A stretch of DNA of 64,000 nt. It comes from Arthrobacter sp. OV608 (GTDB lineage Bacteria; Actinomycetota; Actinomycetes; Actinomycetales; Micrococcaceae). The notes below the pieces were generated by a model, which was not told the origin of the DNA, did no database searches, and saw only the letters and a list, made by a program, of their open reading frames with translations. Positions 43,945-52,285 of the stretch are shown in pieces. Every line of letters begins with the position of its first letter. The stretch's first letter is position 1. Made by a program: the position numbers and the translations under genes. The DNA is taken from positions 62,001 to 126,000 of the forward strand of contig FOEZ01000003.1 of NCBI GenBank assembly GCA_900110595.1, in the 5' to 3' direction.

Positions 43945-44889
43945 CGTTCCGGCCACCCGTTCCAGCATGAGCCCCGCCGCCATCCTGCCCAGTTCTCCTG
44001 CGTGCTGGTCGATGGAGGTCAGCCCTATCAGCGGGGATGCCGCCACCTCAATGTTGTCGCAGCCCACGATGGCCACATCGTCCGGGACCAGCAGGCCATG
44101 GGCGGCCAGCGCTTCCATGATGCCAATGGCGGTGAGGTCATTGTGGGCGAAAATCGCCGTGGGAAGGGTGGCGCCAGAGGCCAGGAAGTTCTCCATCACC
44201 GCCCGGCCGCCCCGCTCCGTCATATCGCTGTGCACCAGCAGCGGTTCCAGGCCGAATTTTTTCATCGCCGCCAGGTAGCCTTCCCGGCGGGCGGTGTAAG
44301 GCAGCCAGTCCGAGATGTCCACGTGCGCGATGCGCCGGTGCCCCAGCTCGTGGAGGTGCTCCACCGCCAGCACCCCGGATCGGAAGTCGTCGCACAGGAC
44401 TGAATCAACGCCGTCGACCTCCAGTTCCCGCGTGATGACGACGGCGGGAGTCCCGCGAAGTGCCGCCGCCAGTTCGGCGGAGGAGCCGGTGCAGCCGGCC
44501 AGGATGACGCCGTCCACACGCAGGTCCACGAACGACCTCACAGCTTCCAGCTCGGTGCCGGGGTCGGCGGAGCCGACGGCGACCATCACCTGGTTGCCGC
44601 TGCCCGCGAGTCCTTCGGTGATGCCGTCGTAGATGTCTGCGAAGACCGAGTTGTGCAGGTCCAGGAACAGCACGCCCAGGGTGTTCGTGCGCCGGCTAGC
44701 GAGGCGGCTGGCGAGCCGGTTCGGCGAGTAGCCCAGGGCGGCGGCGCTTTCCAGGACCGCCGTCCGCTTGGCGGATGAGACTTTGGGGGAGTCCCGCATC
44801 ACCAGGGACACCAGGGCGCGGCTCACCCCGGCTTCACGCGCCACATCCTCCATGGTGACGGAGCGGTTCGCAACGGGGCTCTGTTTCAC
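43879..44889 (-). CDS. LacI-family transcriptional regulator
   Basis: A 336-residue protein starting at GTG 44889 (GGAG four bases earlier). HTH: TMEDVAREAGVSRALVSLVM and the hinge region ALGYSPNRLASRLA; the effector domain has TNTLGVLFLDLHNSVFADIY and ends KLEPTLMVRRSSGA. It is third in a minus-strand run gntR-iolB-lacI. A perfect LacI-type palindrome at 46791-46806, in front of the second porter gene, is the only such site I see and is its likely target. The effector may be inositol or a derivative. Confidence 0.92.
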   Translation of the reverse strand: MKQSPVANRSVTMEDVAREAGVSRALVSLVMRDSPKVSSAKRTAVLESAAALGYSPNRLASRLASRRTNTLGVLFLDLHNSVFADIYDGITEGLAGSGNQVMVAVGSADPGTELEAVRSFVDLRVDGVILAGCTGSSAELAAALRGTPAVVITRELEVDGVDSVLCDDFRSGVLAVEHLHELGHRRIAHVDISDWLPYTARREGYLAAMKKFGLEPLLVHSDMTERGGRAVMENFLASGATLPTAIFAHNDLTAIGIMEALAAHGLLVPDDVAIVGCDNIEVAASPLIGLTSIDQHAGELGRMAAGLMLERVAGTSGPAVTRKLEPTLMVRRSSGA

Positions 44890-44934
44890 AAGACTCCACT
44901 ATGCCAGTCTGCCGCTGCCGCGCGGGGGCGGGGC

Positions 44935-45828
44935 TCAGACGCCGAACGGCAGCCGCGGGTCGATCTCCTGGCCATCCCAGCTTTGGCGGACCCAACCGTG
45001 GTGGGGGTCGTCGCTGATCAGCCACTCGCGGACAGGCCCCGGGCCGGCCATGACGTTCAGGTAGTACAGGTCGTAGCCGGGCGCCGCCATTGCGGGGCCG
45101 TGCCAGCCGTAAGGGACAAGGACCACGTCACCCGTGCGGACCTCGGCGGAGACATCGATGGGACGCTCGTCGGAGGCGTAGACGCGCTGGTAGCCGATGG
45201 CGTCGGCGTCTGCGGGCGCCGGCGAGCCGGCGGCCACCTGCGTCTCGAAGTAGTAGATCTCCTCGAGGTGCGTCTCGCCGTCCTTCTCCTCGTCATGCTT
45301 GTGCGGGGGATAGGAGGACCAGTTGCCGGCCGGGGTCAGGACCTCGCAGACGATGAACCGGTCGGCCTCGAGTGCGGCCGGCGTGCCGAAGTTGTGCACC
45401 TGCCGGGAGCAGTTGCCGGCTCCGCGGAGCTCCACCGGGGTTTCGCCCGCCGTCACCAGCCGGGTGGGGTAGGAGGCATGGGCCGGGGCGGTGGCAACAG
45501 CCACCCGGCCTCCGTCGGCTGAACTGATGGTCATAGCCCTCCCGGTGCCGGAGTAGAGGACATCCGTGGGGCCGTTGAACACTGACGCGCGGCCGGTCAG
45601 CTGGTATTCCGCCCCGTCCACCGTGGCGGTGAAGGATCCGTTGAGGGGGACTACGATTCGTTCCTCATCCGCGGCGGGAAGTTCGACGGCGGCCCCGGCG
45701 GTGAGTGTGGCGACCTTCAGTCCGGTATGCGCCCAGCCGTCGACGGTAAGGGTGGAGTCGGACGTTCCGATCGAGACATCCCACTTGCCGTCGGCGGCGG
45801 CGCCCAGGGGGTAGACCCAGTTGGTCAT
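44935..45828 (-). CDS. iolB: 5-deoxy-glucuronate isomerase
   Basis: A 297-residue bicupin of the IolB/KduI family. Metal ligands appear in YPPHKHDEEKDGETHLEEIY (His, His, Glu) with the fourth His in VPYGWHGPAMAAPGYDLYYL. It converts 5-deoxy-glucuronate from IolD to 2-deoxy-5-keto-gluconate for IolC. It completes the pathway although it lies 21 kb from iolC on the other strand, between gntR and lacI. AAAGGAG precedes the ATG. Confidence 0.95.
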   Translation of the reverse strand: MTNWVYPLGAAADGKWDVSIGTSDSTLTVDGWAHTGLKVATLTAGAAVELPAADEERIVVPLNGSFTATVDGAEYQLTGRASVFNGPTDVLYSGTGRAMTISSADGGRVAVATAPAHASYPTRLVTAGETPVELRGAGNCSRQVHNFGTPAALEADRFIVCEVLTPAGNWSSYPPHKHDEEKDGETHLEEIYYFETQVAAGSPAPADADAIGYQRVYASDERPIDVSAEVRTGDVVLVPYGWHGPAMAAPGYDLYYLNVMAGPGPVREWLISDDPHHGWVRQSWDGQEIDPRLPFGV

Positions 45829-45845
45829 GGAGTAGGCTCCTTTGA

Positions 45846-46586
45846 TTATCGCTGTACGAGAGTCATTTCAAAGCTGTAGGAATCGGCGCGGTACACGTGG
45901 TGGCCTGTCTCCACGCGGCGGCCGGTGTCATCCGTGGCGGTACGCTCCATCGTGACCAGGGCCGACCCTTCGCCGGTCTCCAGCATGGACGCCTGGTACT
46001 CATTGGCCGTCATGGCCCCGATCCGCTGGTTGGCGAGCCGGAAATTGACGCCGCCTCGGCGGAGGATCGCGTAGAGGCCTTCCGCGGTGAGCGTGGCCTG
46101 ATCCATCTCCGTAATATCGTCGCGCACCCAGTTCTCCATCAGGGCGAGCGGTTTGCCCCCCACTTTCCGAAGCCTGGTGAAGTGGTACACCTTCGAGCCT
46201 GCGGGGAGCTGGAGTGTGGCAAGGATGGCGTCGTCGGCTTCGATATGGGAGAAGCTCAGGACTTCCGTGGTGGGTTTCTTGCCGTTGTTGGTGAGGTCGT
46301 CATAGAGGCTGGAGAGCTCCAGGGGACGCCGCACCTGGCTGGACACCACCTGGGTTCCCACCCCGCGTTTGCGCACCAGCAGGCCGGACCGAACCAGCTC
46401 GTCCATAGCCTTGCGCATGGTGGGGCGGGACAGGTTCAGCTGGGCTGCAAGGTCAATCTCGTTGTCCAGCCGGCTTCCAGGTTCCAGGACTCCACTGTAA
46501 ATGGCGGCCTCGATGCCCTGCACCACTTGGTGGTAAAGCGGGACGGGGGAGGAGCGATCGATGCTGAGACCCAGGTTGTTCGCCAC
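45846..46586 (-). CDS. GntR-family regulator (HutC/UTRA type), candidate IolR
   Basis: A 246-residue protein: N-terminal winged helix (YHQVVQGIEAAIYSGVLEPG, then LAAQLNLSRPTMRKAMDELV, residues about 18-75) and C-terminal UTRA ligand domain (about 95-240) with VYHFTRLRKVGGKPLALMEN and GHHVYRADSYSFEMTLVQR. Start GTG 46586. It precedes iolB by 17 bases and diverges from an inositol-type porter. The TGWYAGNACA boxes before its own gene, iolC, the ABC importer, the tautomerase and the porter make it the best candidate for the iol repressor; this assignment is inference. Confidence 0.9.
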   Translation of the reverse strand: MANNLGLSIDRSSPVPLYHQVVQGIEAAIYSGVLEPGSRLDNEIDLAAQLNLSRPTMRKAMDELVRSGLLVRKRGVGTQVVSSQVRRPLELSSLYDDLTNNGKKPTTEVLSFSHIEADDAILATLQLPAGSKVYHFTRLRKVGGKPLALMENWVRDDITEMDQATLTAEGLYAILRRGGVNFRLANQRIGAMTANEYQASMLETGEGSALVTMERTATDDTGRRVETGHHVYRADSYSFEMTLVQR

Positions 46587-46660
46587 TTTTACGTTCCTGT
46601 TCCTGGTGGCAGTCCGTTCGGGCCTGTGAGCGCCGGCTGCTTTGCCACTATATGTTCTCT

Positions 46661-46670
46661 TGATAGGACA
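46661..46670. promoter_or_regulatory. IolR-type box upstream of gntR
   Basis: TGATAGGACA, a variant of the shared box, lies 75 bases before the gntR start. TATGT (46651) and ACATA (46668) around it form a wider inverted repeat. It suggests autoregulation. Confidence 0.5.
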
Positions 46671-46756
46671 TAGTTCTTCCTCGATCGTAGCAGGCTGGAA
46701 TTGCCGGTCAAAGGCCTTGGCGCACCCTCAAGGGGCAGGAGCGCCCCGAAGGCGAA

Positions 46757-46766
46757 TGTTCTGACA
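46757..46766. promoter_or_regulatory. IolR-type box upstream of second porter gene
   Basis: TGTTCTGACA (minus strand TGTCAGAACA) lies at the centre of the palindrome AATGT-TCTG-ACATT (46755-46768), 13 bases before the -35 of the porter promoter. Confidence 0.6.
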
Positions 46767-46779
46767 TTAAGTCTTTCTA

Positions 46780-46808
46780 TTGACGATGCTGTTAGAGCGC
46801 TCTAACGT
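46780..46808 (+). promoter_or_regulatory. porter promoter overlapped by perfect LacI-type operator
   Basis: TTGACG (46780-46785) and TAACGT (46803-46808) are 17 bases apart. The perfect 16-bp palindrome GTTAGAGCGCTCTAAC (46791-46806) with the central CG typical of LacI operators fills the spacer and half the -10, so bound repressor would block transcription. Confidence 0.75.
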
Positions 46809-46870
46809 TAGTGCACACATCACATTCACCGGTCGTCCTTCCGGTCCCCCTGAGAACCTGAGAGGCAACA

Positions 46871-48286
46871 ATGCTGTTGCAAAAACCGTCCCAAGGCGTC
46901 CCCGGCCAACACCGCGGGTACCTCGCCCGGCTCACTGTCATTTCCACCCTCGGCGGCCTGCTGTTTGGCTACGACACCGGTGTTATCTCCGGCGCGCTGC
47001 TGTACATGAACGACTCCCTGAACATGAACGCCGTCGAGGAAGCAACAGTGGTGAGCGCGCTGCTGTTTCCCGGTGCGGCAGCAGGCGCCCTCGCGGGCGG
47101 CCGGATGGCTGACAAGCTCGGCAGGCGCGGTTCCCTGCTGGTGTGCGCCCTGCTGTTCCTGCTCGGAGCCATCGGCTGCGCCACCGCACCCAACGTTTCC
47201 TTTATGATTGCCGCCCGGGTCCTGCTGGGCCTGGGCGTTGGCGCGGCCGCCGTCACCTGCCCCCTTTACCTGGCGGAGATGGCACCGGCCCACCTCCGCG
47301 GCCGGATGGTGACCATCAACGAACTGATGATCGTGACCGGCCAAATGCTGGCCTTCGCCATCAACGCCCTCCTGGACGCCCTGATCCACGACACTGAAGT
47401 CTGGCGCACCATGCTGGGCATCGCATCGCTCCCGGCGCTGGCCCTGCTCGCAGGCATGCTGATGCTCCCCGAGTCACCGCGCTGGTACGCCATCCGCGGC
47501 CGGCTCGAGGACAGCCGCCGCGTGCTCAACCTGAGCCGGAACCCGGAGGAAGCAGCCCGGGAGTTCGAAGAGATCGCCCAAGCCGCACAGACGGCCCAAA
47601 GAGAGCGCGGCCACGCCTGGCGCGACCTCCGCAACAACCCGTGGATGCGCCGGCTGCTGTGGATCGGCATCGGCCTCGCCACCGTCCAGCAGGCCACCGG
47701 CATCAACACCGTCAACTACTACGCCCCCACCATCCTGGAAAAGAGCGGCCTCGGAGTCAGCGCTTCGCTCGTGGCCACCATCGGCGTCGGGGTGACCTCA
47801 GTCTTGATGACCGTCCTGGGCATCTGGCTGCTGGGTTTCATTGGCCGGCGCAGGATGCTGGTCATCGGTTTCTCCGGCGTGGTGGCCTCGCAGGCCCTGC
47901 TGGCGCTCGTCTTCCTGCTGCCCCAGTCCGACCTTGCCAGCTACACCATCCTCGCCGCCATGATGTTGTTCGTTGCGTTCGTCCAGTGCTTCATCGGCAC
48001 CTGCGTGTGGCTGCTCCTCTCCGAAATGTTCCCGCTGGCCATCCGCGGCTTCGCCATGGGAATCGCGGTCTTTGCACTCTGGACGGTCAACGCGGCCATC
48101 TCCTTCCTGTTCCCGATCGTGGTGGGCGCGCTGGGGTCCACAGGCACCTTCGGATTGTTTGTCCTTGTCAACCTGGCCTCGCTCGCCTTTGTTATCAAGT
48201 GCGTTCCCGAAACCAAGGGCCGTTCCCTCGAAGAGCTCGAGGCCCACTTCCGCGGAACTGACGAGCCGGTCCGCCTGCCGGCATAA
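46871..48286 (+). CDS. MFS sugar porter, inositol-type (second copy)
   Basis: A 471-residue sugar porter, the same length as the one at 32237 and clearly related: STLGGLLFGYDTGVISGALL, MADKLGRRG, LPESPRWYAIRG, QQATGINTVNYYAPTI and the C-terminal PETKGRSLEELEAHF. It most likely imports myo-inositol or a related polyol by proton symport. It has its own promoter carrying an IolR-type box and a LacI-type operator, so its control differs from the operon copy. A palindromic repeat (48287-48351) begins immediately after its stop. Confidence 0.9.
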   Translation: MLLQKPSQGVPGQHRGYLARLTVISTLGGLLFGYDTGVISGALLYMNDSLNMNAVEEATVVSALLFPGAAAGALAGGRMADKLGRRGSLLVCALLFLLGAIGCATAPNVSFMIAARVLLGLGVGAAAVTCPLYLAEMAPAHLRGRMVTINELMIVTGQMLAFAINALLDALIHDTEVWRTMLGIASLPALALLAGMLMLPESPRWYAIRGRLEDSRRVLNLSRNPEEAAREFEEIAQAAQTAQRERGHAWRDLRNNPWMRRLLWIGIGLATVQQATGINTVNYYAPTILEKSGLGVSASLVATIGVGVTSVLMTVLGIWLLGFIGRRRMLVIGFSGVVASQALLALVFLLPQSDLASYTILAAMMLFVAFVQCFIGTCVWLLLSEMFPLAIRGFAMGIAVFALWTVNAAISFLFPIVVGALGSTGTFGLFVLVNLASLAFVIKCVPETKGRSLEELEAHFRGTDEPVRLPA

Positions 48287-48351
48287 GCAACGCGGGGTCA
48301 GTTCCAGCCCATCCGGGAGCTCCGGATGGGCGCGGACTGACCCCGCGTTGC
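48287..48351. repeat. palindromic repeat, copy B (CAACGCGGG family)
   Basis: GCAACGCGGGGTCAGT pairs perfectly with ACTGACCCCGCGTTGC, and inside GCCCATCCGG pairs with CCGGATGGGC around GAGCT. The 63-base core (48288-48350) equals copy A at 22003-22065 in length and in both ends. It may also terminate the porter transcript. Confidence 0.85.
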
Positions 48352-48400
48352 ATGCGCAGTTGACCTACGCTTGGTGGATGAGCACCATGAAGGGCCGGCC

Positions 48401-49534
48401 GTGAATCTGTCCGGAAAACTCGGGCCCAGTCCCCGCAGCCTCGACGTGGAGGATCTGGCCAGCTTCGACCGGCTGGTCAGTGCCGGAGCCGAAGAGATGG
48501 ACGGCTGGCACGCCCAGTCCCTTGATCTCCGGGGACGGTCCACGGCGCTGGACCGGATCCGCGTTGAAGGCGCCATCTTCCTGGGCTGCCTATTTGATGA
48601 GGGGATGGAAGACGCGCTCCGCCGCCGGGGCGCCCTGATCTTTCCGCGCCTCGAAGGCGTACCCTTCAACCCGTACCGGGCAGGGCTCTACTCGCCGCAG
48701 GAGCTGTACGCAGGCCTGGAAAATTCTCCCTACGAGGAACTGCCCGACGCACGGATCTACCAGTGGAGCATCCAGCCCGGGCTGCGGCACCGGCTCGATG
48801 CCACCCTGGCCTCGGCCCTCCACGACCACGCCATCGGCGATGCGCTGGACGAGCTTCACCGCTCGGATGCGTGGGCCGGCCGGAAAATGGTGGGTGTGAT
48901 GGGCGGGCACGCCGCCCAGCGGGGCAGCACCGACTACGCGCAGGCGGCGCTGCTGGGCAGGCTGCTGGCACGGGATGGCCACGTGGTGGCGACGGGCGGC
49001 GGGCCCGGTGCCATGGAGGCTGCCAACCTGGGCGCCTACCTCAGCCAGGCCGACGACGGCGCGCTGCATGGTGCGCTGCGGACGCTCGCCTCCGTCCCTG
49101 GCTTCCGTCCCTCCGTGTCCGCGTGGGCGCGTGCGGCGGCCGCCGTCGTCGAACTCTTTCCGGAAGGCACTCCGTCCCTGGGAATCCCCACCTGGTTCTA
49201 CGGCCACGAGCCGCCCAACTATTTCGCCACGCACATCGCCAAGTACTTCGCGAACGCCATCCGGGAGGCCATCCTGCTGGAGCTGTGCCACGGCGGCATC
49301 GTGTTCCTGCCCGGCGCGGCCGGAACAATCCAGGAGATCTTCCAGGATGCGTGCGAGAACTACTACGCCGCGGACGCGAAGGTTACCCCGATGGTGCTCG
49401 TGGGCAAGCATCACTGGGAGCATGAGTACCCGGCATGGCCCATGCTGCGCAGCCTGGCAGCGGGACGGTGCATGGAAGAGCAGATCTTCCTGGTGGACTC
49501 AGTGGAGGAGGCGGCGGCCGTCCTGCGCCGCTGA
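48401..49534 (+). CDS. Rossmann-fold LOG-like (lysine-decarboxylase-family) protein
   Basis: A 377-residue protein. GTG 48401 with AAGGG upstream is the best start; TTG 48371 and GTG 48374 are alternatives. The C-terminal half is a LOG/TIGR00730-type Rossmann domain: VGVMGGHAAQRG, GHVVATGGGPGAMEAANLGA and FLPGAAGTIQEIFQDACENY, the last replacing the usual PGGxGTxxE by PGAAGTxxE. The N-terminal 150 residues are a separate region absent from small LOG cytokinin-type hydrolases. A nucleotide-related hydrolase role is possible; the substrate is unknown. Confidence 0.8.
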   Translation: MNLSGKLGPSPRSLDVEDLASFDRLVSAGAEEMDGWHAQSLDLRGRSTALDRIRVEGAIFLGCLFDEGMEDALRRRGALIFPRLEGVPFNPYRAGLYSPQELYAGLENSPYEELPDARIYQWSIQPGLRHRLDATLASALHDHAIGDALDELHRSDAWAGRKMVGVMGGHAAQRGSTDYAQAALLGRLLARDGHVVATGGGPGAMEAANLGAYLSQADDGALHGALRTLASVPGFRPSVSAWARAAAAVVELFPEGTPSLGIPTWFYGHEPPNYFATHIAKYFANAIREAILLELCHGGIVFLPGAAGTIQEIFQDACENYYAADAKVTPMVLVGKHHWEHEYPAWPMLRSLAAGRCMEEQIFLVDSVEEAAAVLRR

Positions 49535-49571
49535 CCAGTTCACCGGCTGCCAGCAGACCGGCCCGGACCGG

Positions 49572-50483
49572 TTACAGGTCCTTCCGGCACTGCGCCTTGC
49601 TCAACTCGTACAGGCCGTTGAGGTCCCCGGCGGACAGCCCCTCGGGAGTGCCGATCTCCGGATACATCAGCTGGGTGGGATCCTCCACATGGTCCAGCCC
49701 CATCACGTGGCTGAGTTCGTGCAGGATCACGGCCGTCGCGTACAGATGGCCGTCGGGGTTCAGGAGCTCGGTACCGATTTGGGGTGCATCCAGGTCCAGG
49801 CCGCCGGTCACAAAAGTCTTGGCACCGTCGTCGTAGCTGTAGTGCGTGCTGCCGCCGGTTCCGATGACCTTTCCCTTGAGCTGCGGTGCAACGTCCGGGG
49901 TGGTCCACGCGATGAGCAGCGGCGCCCAGCGCTGGCCATAGGCATCCGGCTGGTACGGGGGACGCTGCGGCGACGGCTGCTCGCTGGTGGTGCCGTCATA
50001 AACAAACGTGATGCCCGTGGCTGCGGAGATAGCGTTGATGGCATCGGATACCAGCTGCTGTGCGCCGGCCGGGGCCAGGTCATCGTTGACCACATAGTGC
50101 AGCGGCCGGCAGGGTGAGTAGCCCACCGGACTGCCGTCGCCGTTGACGGCGAGGAACTTGTAGGAATCGCTCCCTCTCTGTGGGGGCACGGGCTCAGCCA
50201 AGGGCGCGTCCGCTTCCTCGAATCCCGGGGGCGGAGCCTGCGTCCGCGCCTCGGCCGGTGCATTCGCTTCGGCCTCGCCGGCAGATGGCGCCCGTGGCCC
50301 CTCCTGCTGGCCTCCCTGTCCCAGACGGATATCAAGGAGGTCCCTGAACCGCGGATTGTCCAGCACCAGTGCGGTGCCGAAGAGTGCTGCGGAGAACAAT
50401 GCACCCGTCAGCACGAACCGGGCGGCTGCATGGGTACTTCCCGTACGCGCCCGCCTCCCGCCATGTCGCGGCTGGTCCTCCAC
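49572..50483 (-). CDS. matrixin-type zinc metalloprotease, membrane-anchored
   Basis: A 303-residue protein from GTG 50483. One helix at about 22-41 acts as signal anchor; a Pro/Ala/Glu-rich stalk (about 55-105) follows. The catalytic domain has HELSHVMGLDH (255-265, three zinc ligands) and the Met-turn at QLMYPE (about 273), the metzincin/matrixin pattern. It probably acts outside the cell as a protease. The C-terminal LSAGDLNGLYELSKAQC resembles the usual end of bacterial matrixins. No immunity or substrate gene is obvious next to it. Confidence 0.88.
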   Translation of the reverse strand: MEDQPRHGGRRARTGSTHAAARFVLTGALFSAALFGTALVLDNPRFRDLLDIRLGQGGQQEGPRAPSAGEAEANAPAEARTQAPPPGFEEADAPLAEPVPPQRGSDSYKFLAVNGDGSPVGYSPCRPLHYVVNDDLAPAGAQQLVSDAINAISAATGITFVYDGTTSEQPSPQRPPYQPDAYGQRWAPLLIAWTTPDVAPQLKGKVIGTGGSTHYSYDDGAKTFVTGGLDLDAPQIGTELLNPDGHLYATAVILHELSHVMGLDHVEDPTQLMYPEIGTPEGLSAGDLNGLYELSKAQCRKDL

Positions 50484-50549
50484 TACTGCACCCCCATCTG
50501 CTCAGTGAGCCCTATCGTGTATGGAGCCTACTGCCAACGGGCCGGGGTG

Positions 50550-51683
50550 CTAGCCAACAACTGTGCCGAAGACGAGGCCCAGAAGATAGGTAACCGCGGC
50601 GGCGCCCAGGCCGATCGCGAGTTGCCGCAGGCCCCGGGTCAAGGGTGAGGTGCCGGAGAGCAAACCGACAATGCCGCCGGTGACCAGGAGGGCAAGGCCC
50701 ACCAGTACGCCGGCAACCACCAGCGCCGGGAGTCCGGTCAGGCCGAACAGGAACGGCAGGATGGGCACGATGGCGCCGGAGGCAAAGAAGCAGAAGCTGG
50801 ACAGTGCTGCTCCCCAGGCTGTGCCCACGGCCTCGTGCTCGTCCTCGGCCTCGGGCAGCTCCGGCTGGAGGGAGAGGCTGGGGTCGCAGTCGCAGGACAG
50901 CAGGCCCATGCGTTCGGCTACCCGGTGCTGCGCGGCTTCCTGGGACATACCCCTGGCCAGGTAAACGAGGAGCAGTTCGTTGTGCTCAAGGTCCAGCTTC
51001 GGCGCCGCTGCCAGCGTGATTTGGGTGGGGCGGGTGGCTGCGAGGAGCTCGCGCTGGGAGCGGACGGAGATGAATTCTCCGGCGCCCATCGACATGGCGC
51101 CGGCAAGAAGGCCGGCGATGCCGCTGAGGAGGACCACGGTGCTGGCCACACCGGACGCCGCCATGCCCATCACCAGGGAAAGGTTGCTGACCAGGCCGTC
51201 GTTTGCACCGAAGACGGCGGCGCGGAAGGTGCCTGCCAGGCGGTTGCGCCCGCGCGTGGCAAGGCCGCGGACCACTTCTTCGTGGATTTGCTCGTCGGCG
51301 GCCATTGCCTCGGTGGCGTTGGGGTCCTTGGCGTAGGGGGAGCGGCCTTCTGCCCGCTGGGCCAGGGCAAGGACGAAGACCGAGCCGAAGTGCCGGGCCA
51401 GGAAACCCAGCAATTGGCTGCGGATGGACGCCGGACGCGGTTTGCCCGCGTGCTCACCCAGGAGGCGGAGCCAGTGGTCCTCGTGCCGGCCCTCGGCTTC
51501 GGCAAGGGCCAGCAGGATTTCCCGCTCCTCGCCCTGCCGGTTTTGGGCCAGGTCCCGGTAGACGGCAGCCTCGGCGCGTTCGTCGGCAAGGTACTGGCGC
51601 CAGCGGCGGATGTCCGACGGCGACGGCCGCGACTCTTCCCTGGTAGGGGCGTTCGGGTGGTTGGGACGGGCGTGCTGCGACAC
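50550..51683 (-). CDS. VIT1/CCC1 transporter with N-terminal ferritin-like domain
   Basis: A 377-residue protein. GTG 51683 with CAGGAG seven bases upstream was preferred over ATG 51728. Residues about 20-145 are a ferritin/rubrerythrin-like four-helix domain with YLADERAEAAVYRDLA, EAEGRHEDHWLRLLGEH and ADEQIHEEVV, supplying Glu/His ligands. Residues about 155-377 are the VIT1 membrane domain with FGANDGLVSNLSLVMGMA and SMGAGEFISVRSQRE. It likely moves Fe(II) or Mn(II) across the membrane, the ferritin domain feeding or oxidising the metal. Confidence 0.9.
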   Translation of the reverse strand: MSQHARPNHPNAPTREESRPSPSDIRRWRQYLADERAEAAVYRDLAQNRQGEEREILLALAEAEGRHEDHWLRLLGEHAGKPRPASIRSQLLGFLARHFGSVFVLALAQRAEGRSPYAKDPNATEAMAADEQIHEEVVRGLATRGRNRLAGTFRAAVFGANDGLVSNLSLVMGMAASGVASTVVLLSGIAGLLAGAMSMGAGEFISVRSQRELLAATRPTQITLAAAPKLDLEHNELLLVYLARGMSQEAAQHRVAERMGLLSCDCDPSLSLQPELPEAEDEHEAVGTAWGAALSSFCFFASGAIVPILPFLFGLTGLPALVVAGVLVGLALLVTGGIVGLLSGTSPLTRGLRQLAIGLGAAAVTYLLGLVFGTVVG

Positions 51684-51939
51684 GGAAAACTCCTGGGCTG
51701 GACGGGCATGATGTGGCCCCATTGACACGCCAGCTTACCGCGGAATTCCGCGGTTTTTCGGCTGGCATCCCTCACTCCGGAGTTTCGGCGTCCCTTAAAT
51801 TTTGGCTGGTTTTTGGGGGTTCGGGCGGCCGGCAACACACCCTTGACCATGGCACCGGGCGGTGCTGTGATGAAAGTGTGGCGCCCTGCCGGCACCCGCC
51901 AAAAGAGCACGTCAGGTACGAACAAACGGAGGTTGCACA

Positions 51940-52164
51940 ATGAACACCACCGGACAGCACCCGGACATGCCCCACCTTGATTCCGTAGAAGCCGATCCCG
52001 CGTACGACTACGCCGAGGATGTCCCCGTCAGCGAAGAGGACTGGGACACCGAGGATGAATTCCTGGATGCGGAAGAACCCGTGGTCCAGGCGCCCCCTGT
52101 GGTGATAGATGCCGAGGACCGGGTGGTCCCGCTGGATGATGACGAGGTCCGCGAAACCGAATAG
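51940..52164 (+). CDS. small acidic hypothetical protein
   Basis: A 74-residue protein, MNTTGQHPDMPHLDSVEADP and then a very acidic body (DYAEDVPVSEEDWDTEDEFL, DDDEVRETE), with almost no basic residues, probably disordered. GGAGG ten bases upstream supports translation. It lies alone between the VIT1 gene and a bidirectional terminator (52211-52271). I do not recognise a family. Confidence 0.65.
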   Translation: MNTTGQHPDMPHLDSVEADPAYDYAEDVPVSEEDWDTEDEFLDAEEPVVQAPPVVIDAEDRVVPLDDDEVRETE

Positions 52165-52210
52165 CCCGGATACGGACGGGACAGGGCACGCGGAACAGAA
52201 CATAAACGGA

Positions 52211-52271
52211 CGACGGCGGCACTTCCCTTCGCTGGAAAGCGAAAGGAGGTGCCGCCGTCGGGCGCGTTTTT
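52211..52271. terminator. bidirectional terminator
   Basis: CGACGGCGGCAC (52211-52222) pairs with GTGCCGCCGTCG (52249-52260); inside, TTCGCT pairs with AGCGAA. TTTTT follows at 52267-52271 on the plus strand. It lies between the small acidic gene and the convergent symporter gene. Confidence 0.8.
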
Positions 52272-52285
52272 AAGGGTTGGTGCGG

